Assembly: GCA_035063885.1 (NCBI GenBank) | Contig: JAPSFM010000015.1 | Span: 1 to 64,000, forward strand | Source of the DNA: CAADGY01 sp900696665 | Lineage (GTDB): Bacteria; Acidobacteriota; Terriglobia; Bryobacterales; Bryobacteraceae | Length of the DNA: 64,000 nt | Direction of reading: 5' to 3' | Shown: one piece after another, positions 16,954-23,667 of the stretch | Layout: each line of letters starts with the position of its first letter | Numbering within the stretch: position 1 is the stretch's first letter | Notes under the pieces: generated by a model | What the model was told of the DNA's origin: nothing | The model's database searches: none | Seen by the model: the letters and a program-made list of their open reading frames with translations, nothing else | Position numbers and translations under genes: made by a program

Positions 16954-17898
16954 GTGGCCACACCAATATCAGCCAGTCCGGTCTGGAAGTCCTCTGCGCG
17001 GGATTTCGCGCGTGATCTCGACCTCTCCACCGAAGAAGTAGCGAACCTCCTGGAACTGGCTCGAGAGATAAAGCGGCACCCGGCTCGATTCCGGACGGCG
17101 TTGAGCGGGCGTTACCTTAGCCTGCTGTTTGAAAAGCCATCCCTGCGAACACGGCTCACCTTTGAACTTGCCATCAAGCAGCTTGGCGGCGACTCTATCG
17201 TGTCGAATGGGCCGATTGCCGCACGGGAGCCGCTGAAGGATGTTGCGCGCAACCTGGACCGGTGGACGAACGGGATTGTCGCGCGCACGTTTCTGCAAAG
17301 CACGATCGACGAGTTGGCACGCTGGTCGGCGGTACCGGTAATCAACGCCCTGAGCGATCTTTTTCATCCCTGTCAGGCGCTGGCGGACGTGCTGACACTA
17401 CAGGAACATTTGGGCGAGTTGCACGGAAAGAAGATCGCTTTCCTCGGCGACGGGAACAATGTAGCCCACTCGCTAATGATTACCGCCACAAGGCTTGGAA
17501 TGGATTTTGCTCTGGCGCACCCAGAAGGATACGCGCCCAGCGCGGAGGTTGTGAGCGACGCGGCCGCTGGCGCCGCGATCTCGGGCGCCTCGATTACGAT
17601 TACCACCGAGCCACAGGAAGCGCTGGCGGGAGCGCACGCGGTGTACACGGACGTGTGGGCCAGCATGGGTCAGGAAGATCAGGCTGGAGAACGGCAGAAA
17701 CGCTTCGAGGATTACCAAGTCAGCGCCGAACGATTTGCGCAAGCGCGGCCTGACGCGGTTTTTATGCACTGTCTGCCGGCGAAACGCGGCCAGGAAACAA
17801 CCGATGAAGTGATGGAATCGCCGCGTTCGGTCGTGTTCGATCAGGCTGAGAACCGCCTGCACGCACAGAAGGCTTTGCTGCTGATGATGCTCGGTTAG
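16954..17898 (+). CDS. argF: Ornithine carbamoyltransferase
   Basis: Cytoplasmic enzyme joining carbamoyl phosphate and ornithine to citrulline. The carbamoyl-phosphate site FEKPSLRTR (position 2 of the usual STRT box is Leu), HPCQALADVL and the ornithine-site HCLPAKRG are all present; about 314 residues is a normal length. Two starts compete: ATG at 16936 without a ribosome site, and GTG at 16954 with AAAGGGAG 8 nt upstream; I prefer GTG. First gene of argF-argG-argH-argR, 20 nt before argG, and directly downstream of tandem ARG boxes. The SLRTR form also occurs in acetyl- or succinyl-ornithine carbamoyltransferases, so the acyl state of the substrate is not fully settled. Confidence 0.93.
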   Translation: MATPISASPVWKSSARDFARDLDLSTEEVANLLELAREIKRHPARFRTALSGRYLSLLFEKPSLRTRLTFELAIKQLGGDSIVSNGPIAAREPLKDVARNLDRWTNGIVARTFLQSTIDELARWSAVPVINALSDLFHPCQALADVLTLQEHLGELHGKKIAFLGDGNNVAHSLMITATRLGMDFALAHPEGYAPSAEVVSDAAAGAAISGASITITTEPQEALAGAHAVYTDVWASMGQEDQAGERQKRFEDYQVSAERFAQARPDAVFMHCLPAKRGQETTDEVMESPRSVVFDQAENRLHAQKALLLMMLG

Positions 17899-17918
17899 CT
17901 TCCACCCCAAATTTTTAT

Positions 17919-19130
17919 ATGAATAAACCTAAGAAAGTGGCGCTCGCCTATTCGGGCGGTCTGGATACGTCCATCATCATGCCGTGGTTGAAGGAAAACT
18001 ATGGCTGCGAGATCGTCGCCGTTTGCGGCGACATCGGACAAGGCTCCGAAGAACTGGCGGGCCTTGAAGAAAAGGCAAGAAGAACCGGCGCTTCCGAGGT
18101 GTACGTGGAAGACCTGCGCGAGGAGTTTGTCACGGAGTATTTGTGGCGCCTCGTCCGCTCCGGGGGCGTTTACGAGCACAAGTACCTGCTGGGAACCTCC
18201 ATCGCTCGTCCGCTGCTGGCGAAAAAACAGGTCGAAGTTGCGCTCCGGACAGGTTGCGACGGACTCGCCCACGGCTGCACCGGCAAGGGAAACGACCAGG
18301 TTCGTTTCGAGCTGACCTATAAGGCGCTGGCACCTCATCTTCAGGTGATCGCGCCCTGGCGCGAATGGGACATCGTTTCGCGGGAAGATGCGATCGGCTA
18401 CGCCCACAAGCATGACGTTCCCATTTCGCAGACCACCACAAAAATTTACAGCCGAGACCGGAATATCTGGCACATTTCGCACGAGGGCGGCGCACTGGAG
18501 GACCCTGCAAACGCGGCGCCGGACGACATCTGGATGCTCACGAAAAGTCCGAAACAGGCGCCGGACACACCCGCCGAGGTAACTATCGGCTTCAACCAGG
18601 GGCGTCCGGTATCGCTCAACGGACAGCATCAGATGTCCGGCGCCGGTCTTCTGGAGAGGTTGAACCAGATCGGCGGCGAACACGGCATTGGACGAATCGA
18701 CCTGGTGGAGAACCGCTTCGTCGGAATGAAATCGCGCGGCTGCTACGAAACGCCGGGCGGCACGCTGATCATGGCCGCCCACCGGGAACTCGAGGCGCTC
18801 ACGCTCGACAGGACGACACTGCATTATAAGCAGAAGCTGGCGCTCGACTACGCCGAGATGGTGTACAACGGCTTCTGGTTTACTCCGCTGCGGGAGTCGC
18901 TCGACGCCTTTTTCGAAGCGGCGAGCCGCAACACAACCGGTGAAGTCCGGCTTCGCCTGTACAAAGGAAACATCGAGCCGGTCAGCCGGAAGTCTCCCAA
19001 TTCGCTTTATTCGCTGAATATTGCCAGCTTTACCATGGGCGCCGAGTACGATCAGAAAGACGCCTTGGGATTCATCAACCTCATCGGGTTGCCGATCAAG
19101 ACGCGGGCCTCCATCAGCCGGAAATCATGA
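17919..19130 (+). CDS. argG: Argininosuccinate synthase
   Basis: 403-residue enzyme that condenses citrulline and aspartate with ATP to argininosuccinate. The ATP pyrophosphatase loop YSGGLDTS is at residues 11-18; GCTGKGNDQVRFE and the C-terminal NGFWFTPLRESLDAF are family signatures. The last 4 nt overlap argH (ATGA), so these two pathway steps are translationally coupled. It sits 20 nt after argF under the same ArgR operator. Confidence 0.97.
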   Translation: MNKPKKVALAYSGGLDTSIIMPWLKENYGCEIVAVCGDIGQGSEELAGLEEKARRTGASEVYVEDLREEFVTEYLWRLVRSGGVYEHKYLLGTSIARPLLAKKQVEVALRTGCDGLAHGCTGKGNDQVRFELTYKALAPHLQVIAPWREWDIVSREDAIGYAHKHDVPISQTTTKIYSRDRNIWHISHEGGALEDPANAAPDDIWMLTKSPKQAPDTPAEVTIGFNQGRPVSLNGQHQMSGAGLLERLNQIGGEHGIGRIDLVENRFVGMKSRGCYETPGGTLIMAAHRELEALTLDRTTLHYKQKLALDYAEMVYNGFWFTPLRESLDAFFEAASRNTTGEVRLRLYKGNIEPVSRKSPNSLYSLNIASFTMGAEYDQKDALGFINLIGLPIKTRASISRKS

Positions 19131-20509
19131 AGCTCTGGGGTGGACGTTTTGAGAAAGGCCCCTCGGAGGTCTTCGAGCGCTTCTCCGGCTCTCTCCATTT
19201 CGACCGGCGGCTGATTGAAGCCGACGTGCGGGGCTCGCAGGCTTTTGCGCGAGCCCTGGAGCGCGTCGGGATTCTGACACCGGCCGAGCGCGAGCAAATT
19301 GTGTCGGCATTCGACAGGATCGCCGAAGACGCCCGCCTGGAAAGCTTCTTCGAAGGCGCTGCTGACGAGGACGTACACACGTTGGTGATCCGGAAGCTGA
19401 AGGAGCGGGTGGGACCGCTGGCGGACAAGATTCACACGGGACGGAGCCGCAACGAGCAGGTATCGCTCGATACGCGCCTCTGGATCCGTTCGGAATGCCG
19501 CCGTATACAGAGTCTGCTAGCCGGACTTATGGGCGCGCTGGTCGCCCATGGCCGCCGTTATCCGGACGCGATCGTACCGGGCTACACGCATCTCAAACGT
19601 GCGCAGGCCGTATTCTGGCCGCACTATCTGCTGGCTTATTTCGAGATGTTCGCACGGGATTTCGCACGGTTCCAGCGCGCCCGCGACAGCGCCGGGCTGA
19701 TGCCTCTCGGCTCGGGCGCGTTGGCCGGCAGCGGGTTTCCTTTTGACCGCCAGGAAATTGCGAGCGACCTCGGGATGGATGCAGTGACCTTGAACAGCAT
19801 GGATGTCTCGGGCGATCGCGATTTCGCGCTCGACTTCCTGTTCGCCGCGTCCACGGCCATGCTGCACCTGAGCCGCTTGGCCGAAGACTGGATTCTTTAT
19901 TCGAGTGACGAATTCGGGTGGCTCGAGTTGAGCGACGAAGTCACCAGCGGATCCAGCCTGATGCCACAAAAGAAGAACCCCGATTCGTTGGAGCTGATCC
20001 GCGGGAAATCGGGCCGCGTGACCGGCAACCTGGTTTCGCTGCTGGTGACGATGAAGGGTCTGCCGATGACCTACAACCGCGACATGCAGGAGGATAAGGA
20101 GCAGCTTTTCGAGGCCGCGGACCAGGTATCCGCGTGCCTTGAAATGGCACGTGCGGTGGTCGATTCCGCTCGGCTGAACCCCACGCGGCCGGCAAAAGCC
20201 GTCGAAGAAAGCTGGGTAGTGGCCACCGATCTGGCGGAAGCCCTGGCGCGTGCAGGAACGCCCTTTCACCGCGCGCATGCCCTTGCCGGCGGCCTGGTTC
20301 TCGAAAGTGTGCGCCATGGAAAGAAACCTTCGGAGTGGACGGCGCAGGAATTGGCGGCTTTCGCGCCGGAGTTCACGCCGGACATGGTCCACCTCCTCAA
20401 CCCGGCCGAAGGAATGAAGACGCGGGAAATCCCCGGTGGAACCGGCCCGGCGGCGGTGCGGAAGGCGCTGGAAGAGGCCGAAGCCCGTCTGAAGATGATG
20501 AGCGAATGA
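19127..20509 (+). CDS. argH: Argininosuccinate lyase
   Basis: 460-residue member of the fumarase/aspartase superfamily that splits argininosuccinate to arginine and fumarate. The superfamily signature GSSLMPQKKNPD, whose serine loop carries the catalytic base, is at about residues 275-286; HTGRSRNEQVSLDTR and GYTHLKRAQ are further conserved segments. It overlaps argG upstream and argR downstream by 4 nt each, so argG-argH-argR form one coupled translation unit. Confidence 0.97.
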   Translation: MKLWGGRFEKGPSEVFERFSGSLHFDRRLIEADVRGSQAFARALERVGILTPAEREQIVSAFDRIAEDARLESFFEGAADEDVHTLVIRKLKERVGPLADKIHTGRSRNEQVSLDTRLWIRSECRRIQSLLAGLMGALVAHGRRYPDAIVPGYTHLKRAQAVFWPHYLLAYFEMFARDFARFQRARDSAGLMPLGSGALAGSGFPFDRQEIASDLGMDAVTLNSMDVSGDRDFALDFLFAASTAMLHLSRLAEDWILYSSDEFGWLELSDEVTSGSSLMPQKKNPDSLELIRGKSGRVTGNLVSLLVTMKGLPMTYNRDMQEDKEQLFEAADQVSACLEMARAVVDSARLNPTRPAKAVEESWVVATDLAEALARAGTPFHRAHALAGGLVLESVRHGKKPSEWTAQELAAFAPEFTPDMVHLLNPAEGMKTREIPGGTGPAAVRKALEEAEARLKMMSE

Positions 20510-20940
20510 ACAAGGCCTACCGGCAGGGGCAGATCCTATCCCTGATCCGCTCGCGGACGATACACACACAGGAGGAACTCGCCCGCGAATTGAAATTTAT
20601 CGGCGTACCCGCCACCCAGGTAACGCTATCGCGGGATGTGCGTGAGCTTGGGCTTGTCAAGACGGCGCAGGGTTACCGGCAGATCCGCCCCGAAACCGGC
20701 GGACCGTCGCTTTCCATGATGGCCGCCGAATTCCTATGGGAAATCCGGGCGGCGCAGAACCTGATTGTCTTGAAGACCTCGCCGGCACATGCGAGTTCCC
20801 TCGCGGCGGCTTTGGACCGGCAACAGTGGCCGGAGATTGTTGGCACCGTTGCCGGTGATGATACTGTATTGGTGGTCACGCCGGACAATGACGCCGCGCA
20901 CGCCCTGCGCGAAAAGCTTCTCCCGTTTATTTCACCCTAG
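20506..20940 (+). CDS. argR: Arginine repressor ArgR
   Basis: 144-residue transcription factor. The N-terminal winged helix (about residues 1-65) has EELARELKFIGV followed by VTLSRDVRELGLVK, the recognition helix of the family; the C-terminal domain ends with GTVAGDDTVLVV, where the two Asp residues bind arginine in the hexamer interface. ATG at 20506 overlaps the argH stop by 4 nt; an open frame upstream lies inside argH. As the last gene of the operon it would feed back on the tandem ARG boxes before argF, matching its own supply to arginine level. Confidence 0.94.
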   Translation: MNKAYRQGQILSLIRSRTIHTQEELARELKFIGVPATQVTLSRDVRELGLVKTAQGYRQIRPETGGPSLSMMAAEFLWEIRAAQNLIVLKTSPAHASSLAAALDRQQWPEIVGTVAGDDTVLVVTPDNDAAHALREKLLPFISP

Positions 20941-20969
20941 CTGAAAGCCTGGTGGCGGTCCTTTACAAT
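20941..20969 (+). promoter_or_regulatory. Candidate promoter overlapping the DinB-like gene start
   Basis: CTGAAA (20941-20946) and TACAAT (20964-20969) are 17 bp apart; the -10 match is 5 of 6. It overlaps the first ATG (20968) and ends 7 nt before the second in-frame ATG (20977), so transcription from it would favour a leaderless start at 20977. Confidence 0.38.
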
Positions 20970-21480
20970 GGCGGATATGGTGCGAGTGGAGACAGTATTG
21001 GATTCCTGGAAATCCATCCGGAATGACACTGCCCAAGCAGTAGAGGAATTTCCATCCGATGCCTTCGACTTCCGTCCCACTGACGGACTGATGACGTTTG
21101 GCGAAATCGCCAGGCATATTCACGAGGCAGGGCACGCTCTGACCGGATTGATGCTCGCCGGCGTAGAGGATTTTTCCGTTCCCGGGTTCCGCGAGATGCT
21201 AAACGAACATCTGCCTGAATTGCCCGCGGTCTCCGATGGAGCGCAACTTGCCTCGATTTTAAGGGCCGGGTTGGATGCGCGGATTGCAGATCTTTCCAAA
21301 CAGCCCGGCACGTTTTACTCACACATAATGACCCGGTTCGACGGCATGAAGGTAACGCGCTGCGAGATGCTGCAGTTCGTCAAGGAGCATGAACTCACTC
21401 ACCGCGCGCAGCTTTTCCTTTACATGCGTCTCAAAGGTCTTGTCCCGCCGACAACAAGACGGCGCCAAGCAAAAAAATAG
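20968..21480 (+). CDS. DinB/YfiT family protein
   Basis: 170-residue four-helix-bundle protein of the DinB superfamily, whose three histidines usually hold a divalent metal. Candidate ligands are His in GEIARHIHEAGH and two in KEHELTHRAQLFLYMRLKG, the usual last-helix HxxxHR pattern. Members include thiol transferases and uncharacterised stress proteins; the role here is open. A -10-like TACAAT overlaps the annotated ATG, so the real start may be three codons later at 20977. It stands 27 nt after argR but has its own possible promoter. Confidence 0.85.
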   Translation: MADMVRVETVLDSWKSIRNDTAQAVEEFPSDAFDFRPTDGLMTFGEIARHIHEAGHALTGLMLAGVEDFSVPGFREMLNEHLPELPAVSDGAQLASILRAGLDARIADLSKQPGTFYSHIMTRFDGMKVTRCEMLQFVKEHELTHRAQLFLYMRLKGLVPPTTRRRQAKK

Positions 21481-21548
21481 TAAACTTTCCCCTGAGCGGA
21501 TTGTCTGTCCAAAAGGATTCATTCAGGTACTCATAATGGAGGGAACAC

Positions 21549-21779
21549 ATGGTTAACTGTCCGGTGTGCGACGCAGCAATAGATGTGGACGAAGACGAAG
21601 TCGCTGAAGGCGAAGTGCTCACTTGCGATGAATGCGGCTCTGCTCTGAACGTCGTAAGTATCAACCCTATCGAAGTCGAGTCCGCGGACGAAGAAGACGA
21701 AGACGAGGACGAAGAGGATTTCGATTACGATGAGGACGAAGAGGAGGACGAAGACCAGGACGAAGATGAGTGGCGCTAG
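21549..21779 (+). CDS. LysW-like amino-group carrier protein with long acidic tail
   Basis: 76 residues. Residues 1-45 match the LysW zinc-ribbon: CPVCDAAIDVDEDEVAEGE then CDECGSALNVV, giving the CxxC...CxxC zinc site. LysW carries lysine or arginine precursors on the gamma-carboxyl of a C-terminal Glu, normally at the end of an EDWGE motif. Here the tail is extended by about 30 mostly Asp/Glu residues and ends EDEWR, so the attachment Glu is missing. A GGAGGG site 6 nt before the ATG marks it as well translated. It starts 609 nt after argR. Either a diverged carrier or one matured by proteolysis; function unproven. Confidence 0.8.
   Translation: MVNCPVCDAAIDVDEDEVAEGEVLTCDECGSALNVVSINPIEVESADEEDEDEDEEDFDYDEDEEEDEDQDEDEWR
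21682..21773 (+). repeat. Purine-rich GAC/GAA codon tract encoding the acidic tail
   Basis: Low-complexity stretch of irregular GAC, GAA, GAG and GAT codons giving a run of Asp and Glu broken only by a few Phe, Tyr, Ser and Gln residues. It makes up the 3' 40 percent of the LysW-like gene and runs into the start of the next gene at 21766. Confidence 0.8.
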
Positions 21780-22152
21780 GCTGCCTGTTACGTTCGCGGC
21801 TTTCGCGGCACTGCTGATAGCTCAGGCGGGCTTTACGGACAAATCCGCACGCGCGCCGGAGCCTTATGCGGTGATTGCCGGTACGGTCTTTCAAGAATCC
21901 GGATTCGCCCTGCCGCGCGCCCAAGTCACCTTGCAGGCCGCGGCGGAAAGCCCTCCCAAAACGAAGTTCAAGAAGCTGAAAAGCGCTACAAGCAGCCGGG
22001 GTGAGTTTACCTTCCGCGTGCCGGCACGGGAAGCGCAGTATACTATTGTTGTAGAAGCATCCGGGTTTGAAACCCAGCAGCAAACTGTATCCGTCCAAGG
22101 GGAAGAGCGTATAGACCTTTCAATACGGCTGACCGTTTCCGGGCGGAAGTAA
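21766..22152 (+). CDS. Small exported carboxypeptidase-regulatory-like beta-sandwich protein
   Basis: 128 residues: signal peptide (VTFAAFAALLIAQAGFT) and one carboxypeptidase regulatory-like (CarboxypepD_reg) domain with AGTVFQESGFALPRAQVTL, TSSRGEFTFRVPA and YTIVVEASGFETQQQTV. Such domains bind or present ligands on the cell surface and usually sit on larger proteins; here it stands alone. The ATG at 21766 lies within the last codons of the LysW-like gene (14-nt overlap), so translation is likely coupled. An earlier ATG at 21730 would add an Arg/Lys-rich stretch of 12 residues and is less likely. Confidence 0.7.
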   Translation: MSGARLPVTFAAFAALLIAQAGFTDKSARAPEPYAVIAGTVFQESGFALPRAQVTLQAAAESPPKTKFKKLKSATSSRGEFTFRVPAREAQYTIVVEASGFETQQQTVSVQGEERIDLSIRLTVSGRK

Positions 22153-22176
22153 ATCGCCTTCAGACAAGAGATGCTT

Positions 22177-22536
22177 ATGAAATTGAAACTGACTACCTTC
22201 ATAGCGCTATTGTTCGTCGTTCTGGCAACGGGGACATTTGCGCAGCGTGACCGGAGCAAGGACCCCAATGTCCGCTCCGTGGAAGGAACGGTCACAAATT
22301 CTTCGGGAGCCCAGATTGAGGGGGCAGTGGTTCAGTTGAAGAATACAAAGACCCTACAAGTGCGATCCTTCATTACCCAAGCCGACGGTAATTATCACTT
22401 TCACGGCCTTAGCACGAACGTCGATTACGAACTGAAAGCGGACCATCAGGGAGCATCGAGTTCAGTGAAGACGCTCAGCAGTTTCGATTCGCGCGCCAAG
22501 GCAGTCATCAATCTCAAGGTAGAATCTAAGAAGTAA
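22177..22536 (+). CDS. Small exported carboxypeptidase-regulatory-like protein
   Basis: 119 residues: signal peptide (FIALLFVVLATGTFAQ) and one CarboxypepD_reg-type domain with VEGTVTNSSGAQIEGAVVQL, TQADGNYHFHGLSTNVDYEL. It resembles the protein of the preceding gene in layout but not closely in sequence. The start at 22177 is favoured over 22171 because AAGAG stands 7 nt before it. It follows the preceding gene by 24 nt and leads into the redoxin gene, so these four genes probably share a transcript. Confidence 0.72.
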   Translation: MKLKLTTFIALLFVVLATGTFAQRDRSKDPNVRSVEGTVTNSSGAQIEGAVVQLKNTKTLQVRSFITQADGNYHFHGLSTNVDYELKADHQGASSSVKTLSSFDSRAKAVINLKVESKK

Positions 22537-22568
22537 CCCGGCTGGGCCGGACATCTGGGAGGTCGAAC

Positions 22569-23147
22569 GTGAAGACTCTAACTATTTTTGGCCTGGCGGC
22601 GCTGACCGCGGGCCTGTTAATAGCGGGGCCATACAACGTCGGGTCAAAGGTGGAGAATTTCACCATCCAAGATCTGAACGGCCAGGGCGTTAATTTTTCA
22701 GACCTGAAGGGCGATGTGACGGTTGTGATGTTTATAGCCACTCAGTGTCCCATCTCCAACGATTACAACCAGAGAATGAACGAGCTTTACAGCGAGTTCG
22801 CCGGCAAGGGCGTCAAGTTCGTGTTCATCAACTCGAACGCCTCGGAACCGGCGGCCGAAGTCAGCCAGCATGCGAAAGCGAACTCGTTCCCTTTCAAGGT
22901 GTACAAGGATGCGGGTAATCAGGTGGCAGACCGTTTCGGTGCGCAAGTAACGCCCGAAGCCTTTGTCATCGACAAGGTGGGCACGGTTCGTTATCACGGC
23001 TATATCGACGATTCGAGGAACGCGGCCAACATCAAGGTGCGCGGTCTCAAGAATGCGCTCGATGCAGTGCTTTCAGGGCAGTCGGTTGCCAACGCCCAAA
23101 CCAAAGCGTTCGGTTGCACAATCAAACGCGAAAAGAAAGCTTCGTGA
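22569..23147 (+). CDS. Exported redoxin (thioredoxin-like, AhpC/TSA type)
   Basis: 192 residues: signal peptide, then a thioredoxin fold with the active-site Cys in ATQCPISNDYN (about residues 53-63). The second Cys of CxxC is replaced by Ser, so it should work as a one-Cys peroxiredoxin-like or disulfide isomerase-like protein. GTG start with GGGAGG 6 nt upstream. A late Cys (AFGCTIKRE) near the C terminus might act as the resolving partner. It overlaps the next thioredoxin gene by 4 nt, so the two are a translation-coupled pair of periplasmic redox proteins. Confidence 0.86.
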   Translation: MKTLTIFGLAALTAGLLIAGPYNVGSKVENFTIQDLNGQGVNFSDLKGDVTVVMFIATQCPISNDYNQRMNELYSEFAGKGVKFVFINSNASEPAAEVSQHAKANSFPFKVYKDAGNQVADRFGAQVTPEAFVIDKVGTVRYHGYIDDSRNAANIKVRGLKNALDAVLSGQSVANAQTKAFGCTIKREKKAS

Positions 23148-23623
23148 AATTTCCGGTCGCGTTGATTCTCTGCTTGGCGGCAGCCGCTTTGCCGGCGCCA
23201 ATGGAGCGGCTGTCGCCACTCGATGAGAGCATACTCCAGCAGGTTCTGAAGTCGAATCGTGGGAACGTGGTGCTGGTGAACTTGTGGGCCACGTGGTGCG
23301 CGCCGTGCCGGGAGGAAATGCCCGCCCTGGTCGCACTGCAATCGAGACTTGCATCGAAAGGTCTGAAGCTGGTCACCGTCTCGGCAGACGAACCGGAGGA
23401 TGAAGCTTCCGCCCGCCAGTTCTTGAGCGAGCAAAAGGTTCCCTCTCCCGCTTACATCAAACGGGTCGAGAACGACGAGAAGTTCATCGAGTCCTTGGAT
23501 CCGAAGTGGAGCGGAGCACTGCCGGCATCCTTCCTTTATGACCGCAACGGCCGGAAAGTCCGGGCCTTCATCGGCGAAGTGGATATGAAAGAACTGGAAG
23601 CGGCCATCCGGAAGTTGCTGTAG
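23144..23623 (+). CDS. Exported thioredoxin-like protein (TlpA/ResA type)
   Basis: 159 residues from the GTG at 23144, which overlaps the stop of the preceding gene by 4 nt; an earlier ATG at 23114 lies inside that gene. A hydrophobic leader (VALILCLAAAALPA) precedes a thioredoxin fold with the classic reducing motif WCAPC (WATWCAPCREEMP). TlpA/ResA proteins reduce disulfides in the periplasm, typically apocytochrome c or metallochaperone cysteines. The neighbouring redoxin, which lacks the second Cys, could receive electrons from it. Confidence 0.9.
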   Translation: MKFPVALILCLAAAALPAPMERLSPLDESILQQVLKSNRGNVVLVNLWATWCAPCREEMPALVALQSRLASKGLKLVTVSADEPEDEASARQFLSEQKVPSPAYIKRVENDEKFIESLDPKWSGALPASFLYDRNGRKVRAFIGEVDMKELEAAIRKLL

Positions 23624-23667
23624 GATGGCCGCATTCCCGGTGGGAAACCTAGCGGATCAAGATAGCT

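Noticed and set aside
21505..21548. Possible ARG half-boxes before the LysW-like gene (ATTCATTCA)
   Set aside because: Only half-sites; no facing TGAAT half at the right distance, so no evidence for ArgR control of this gene.
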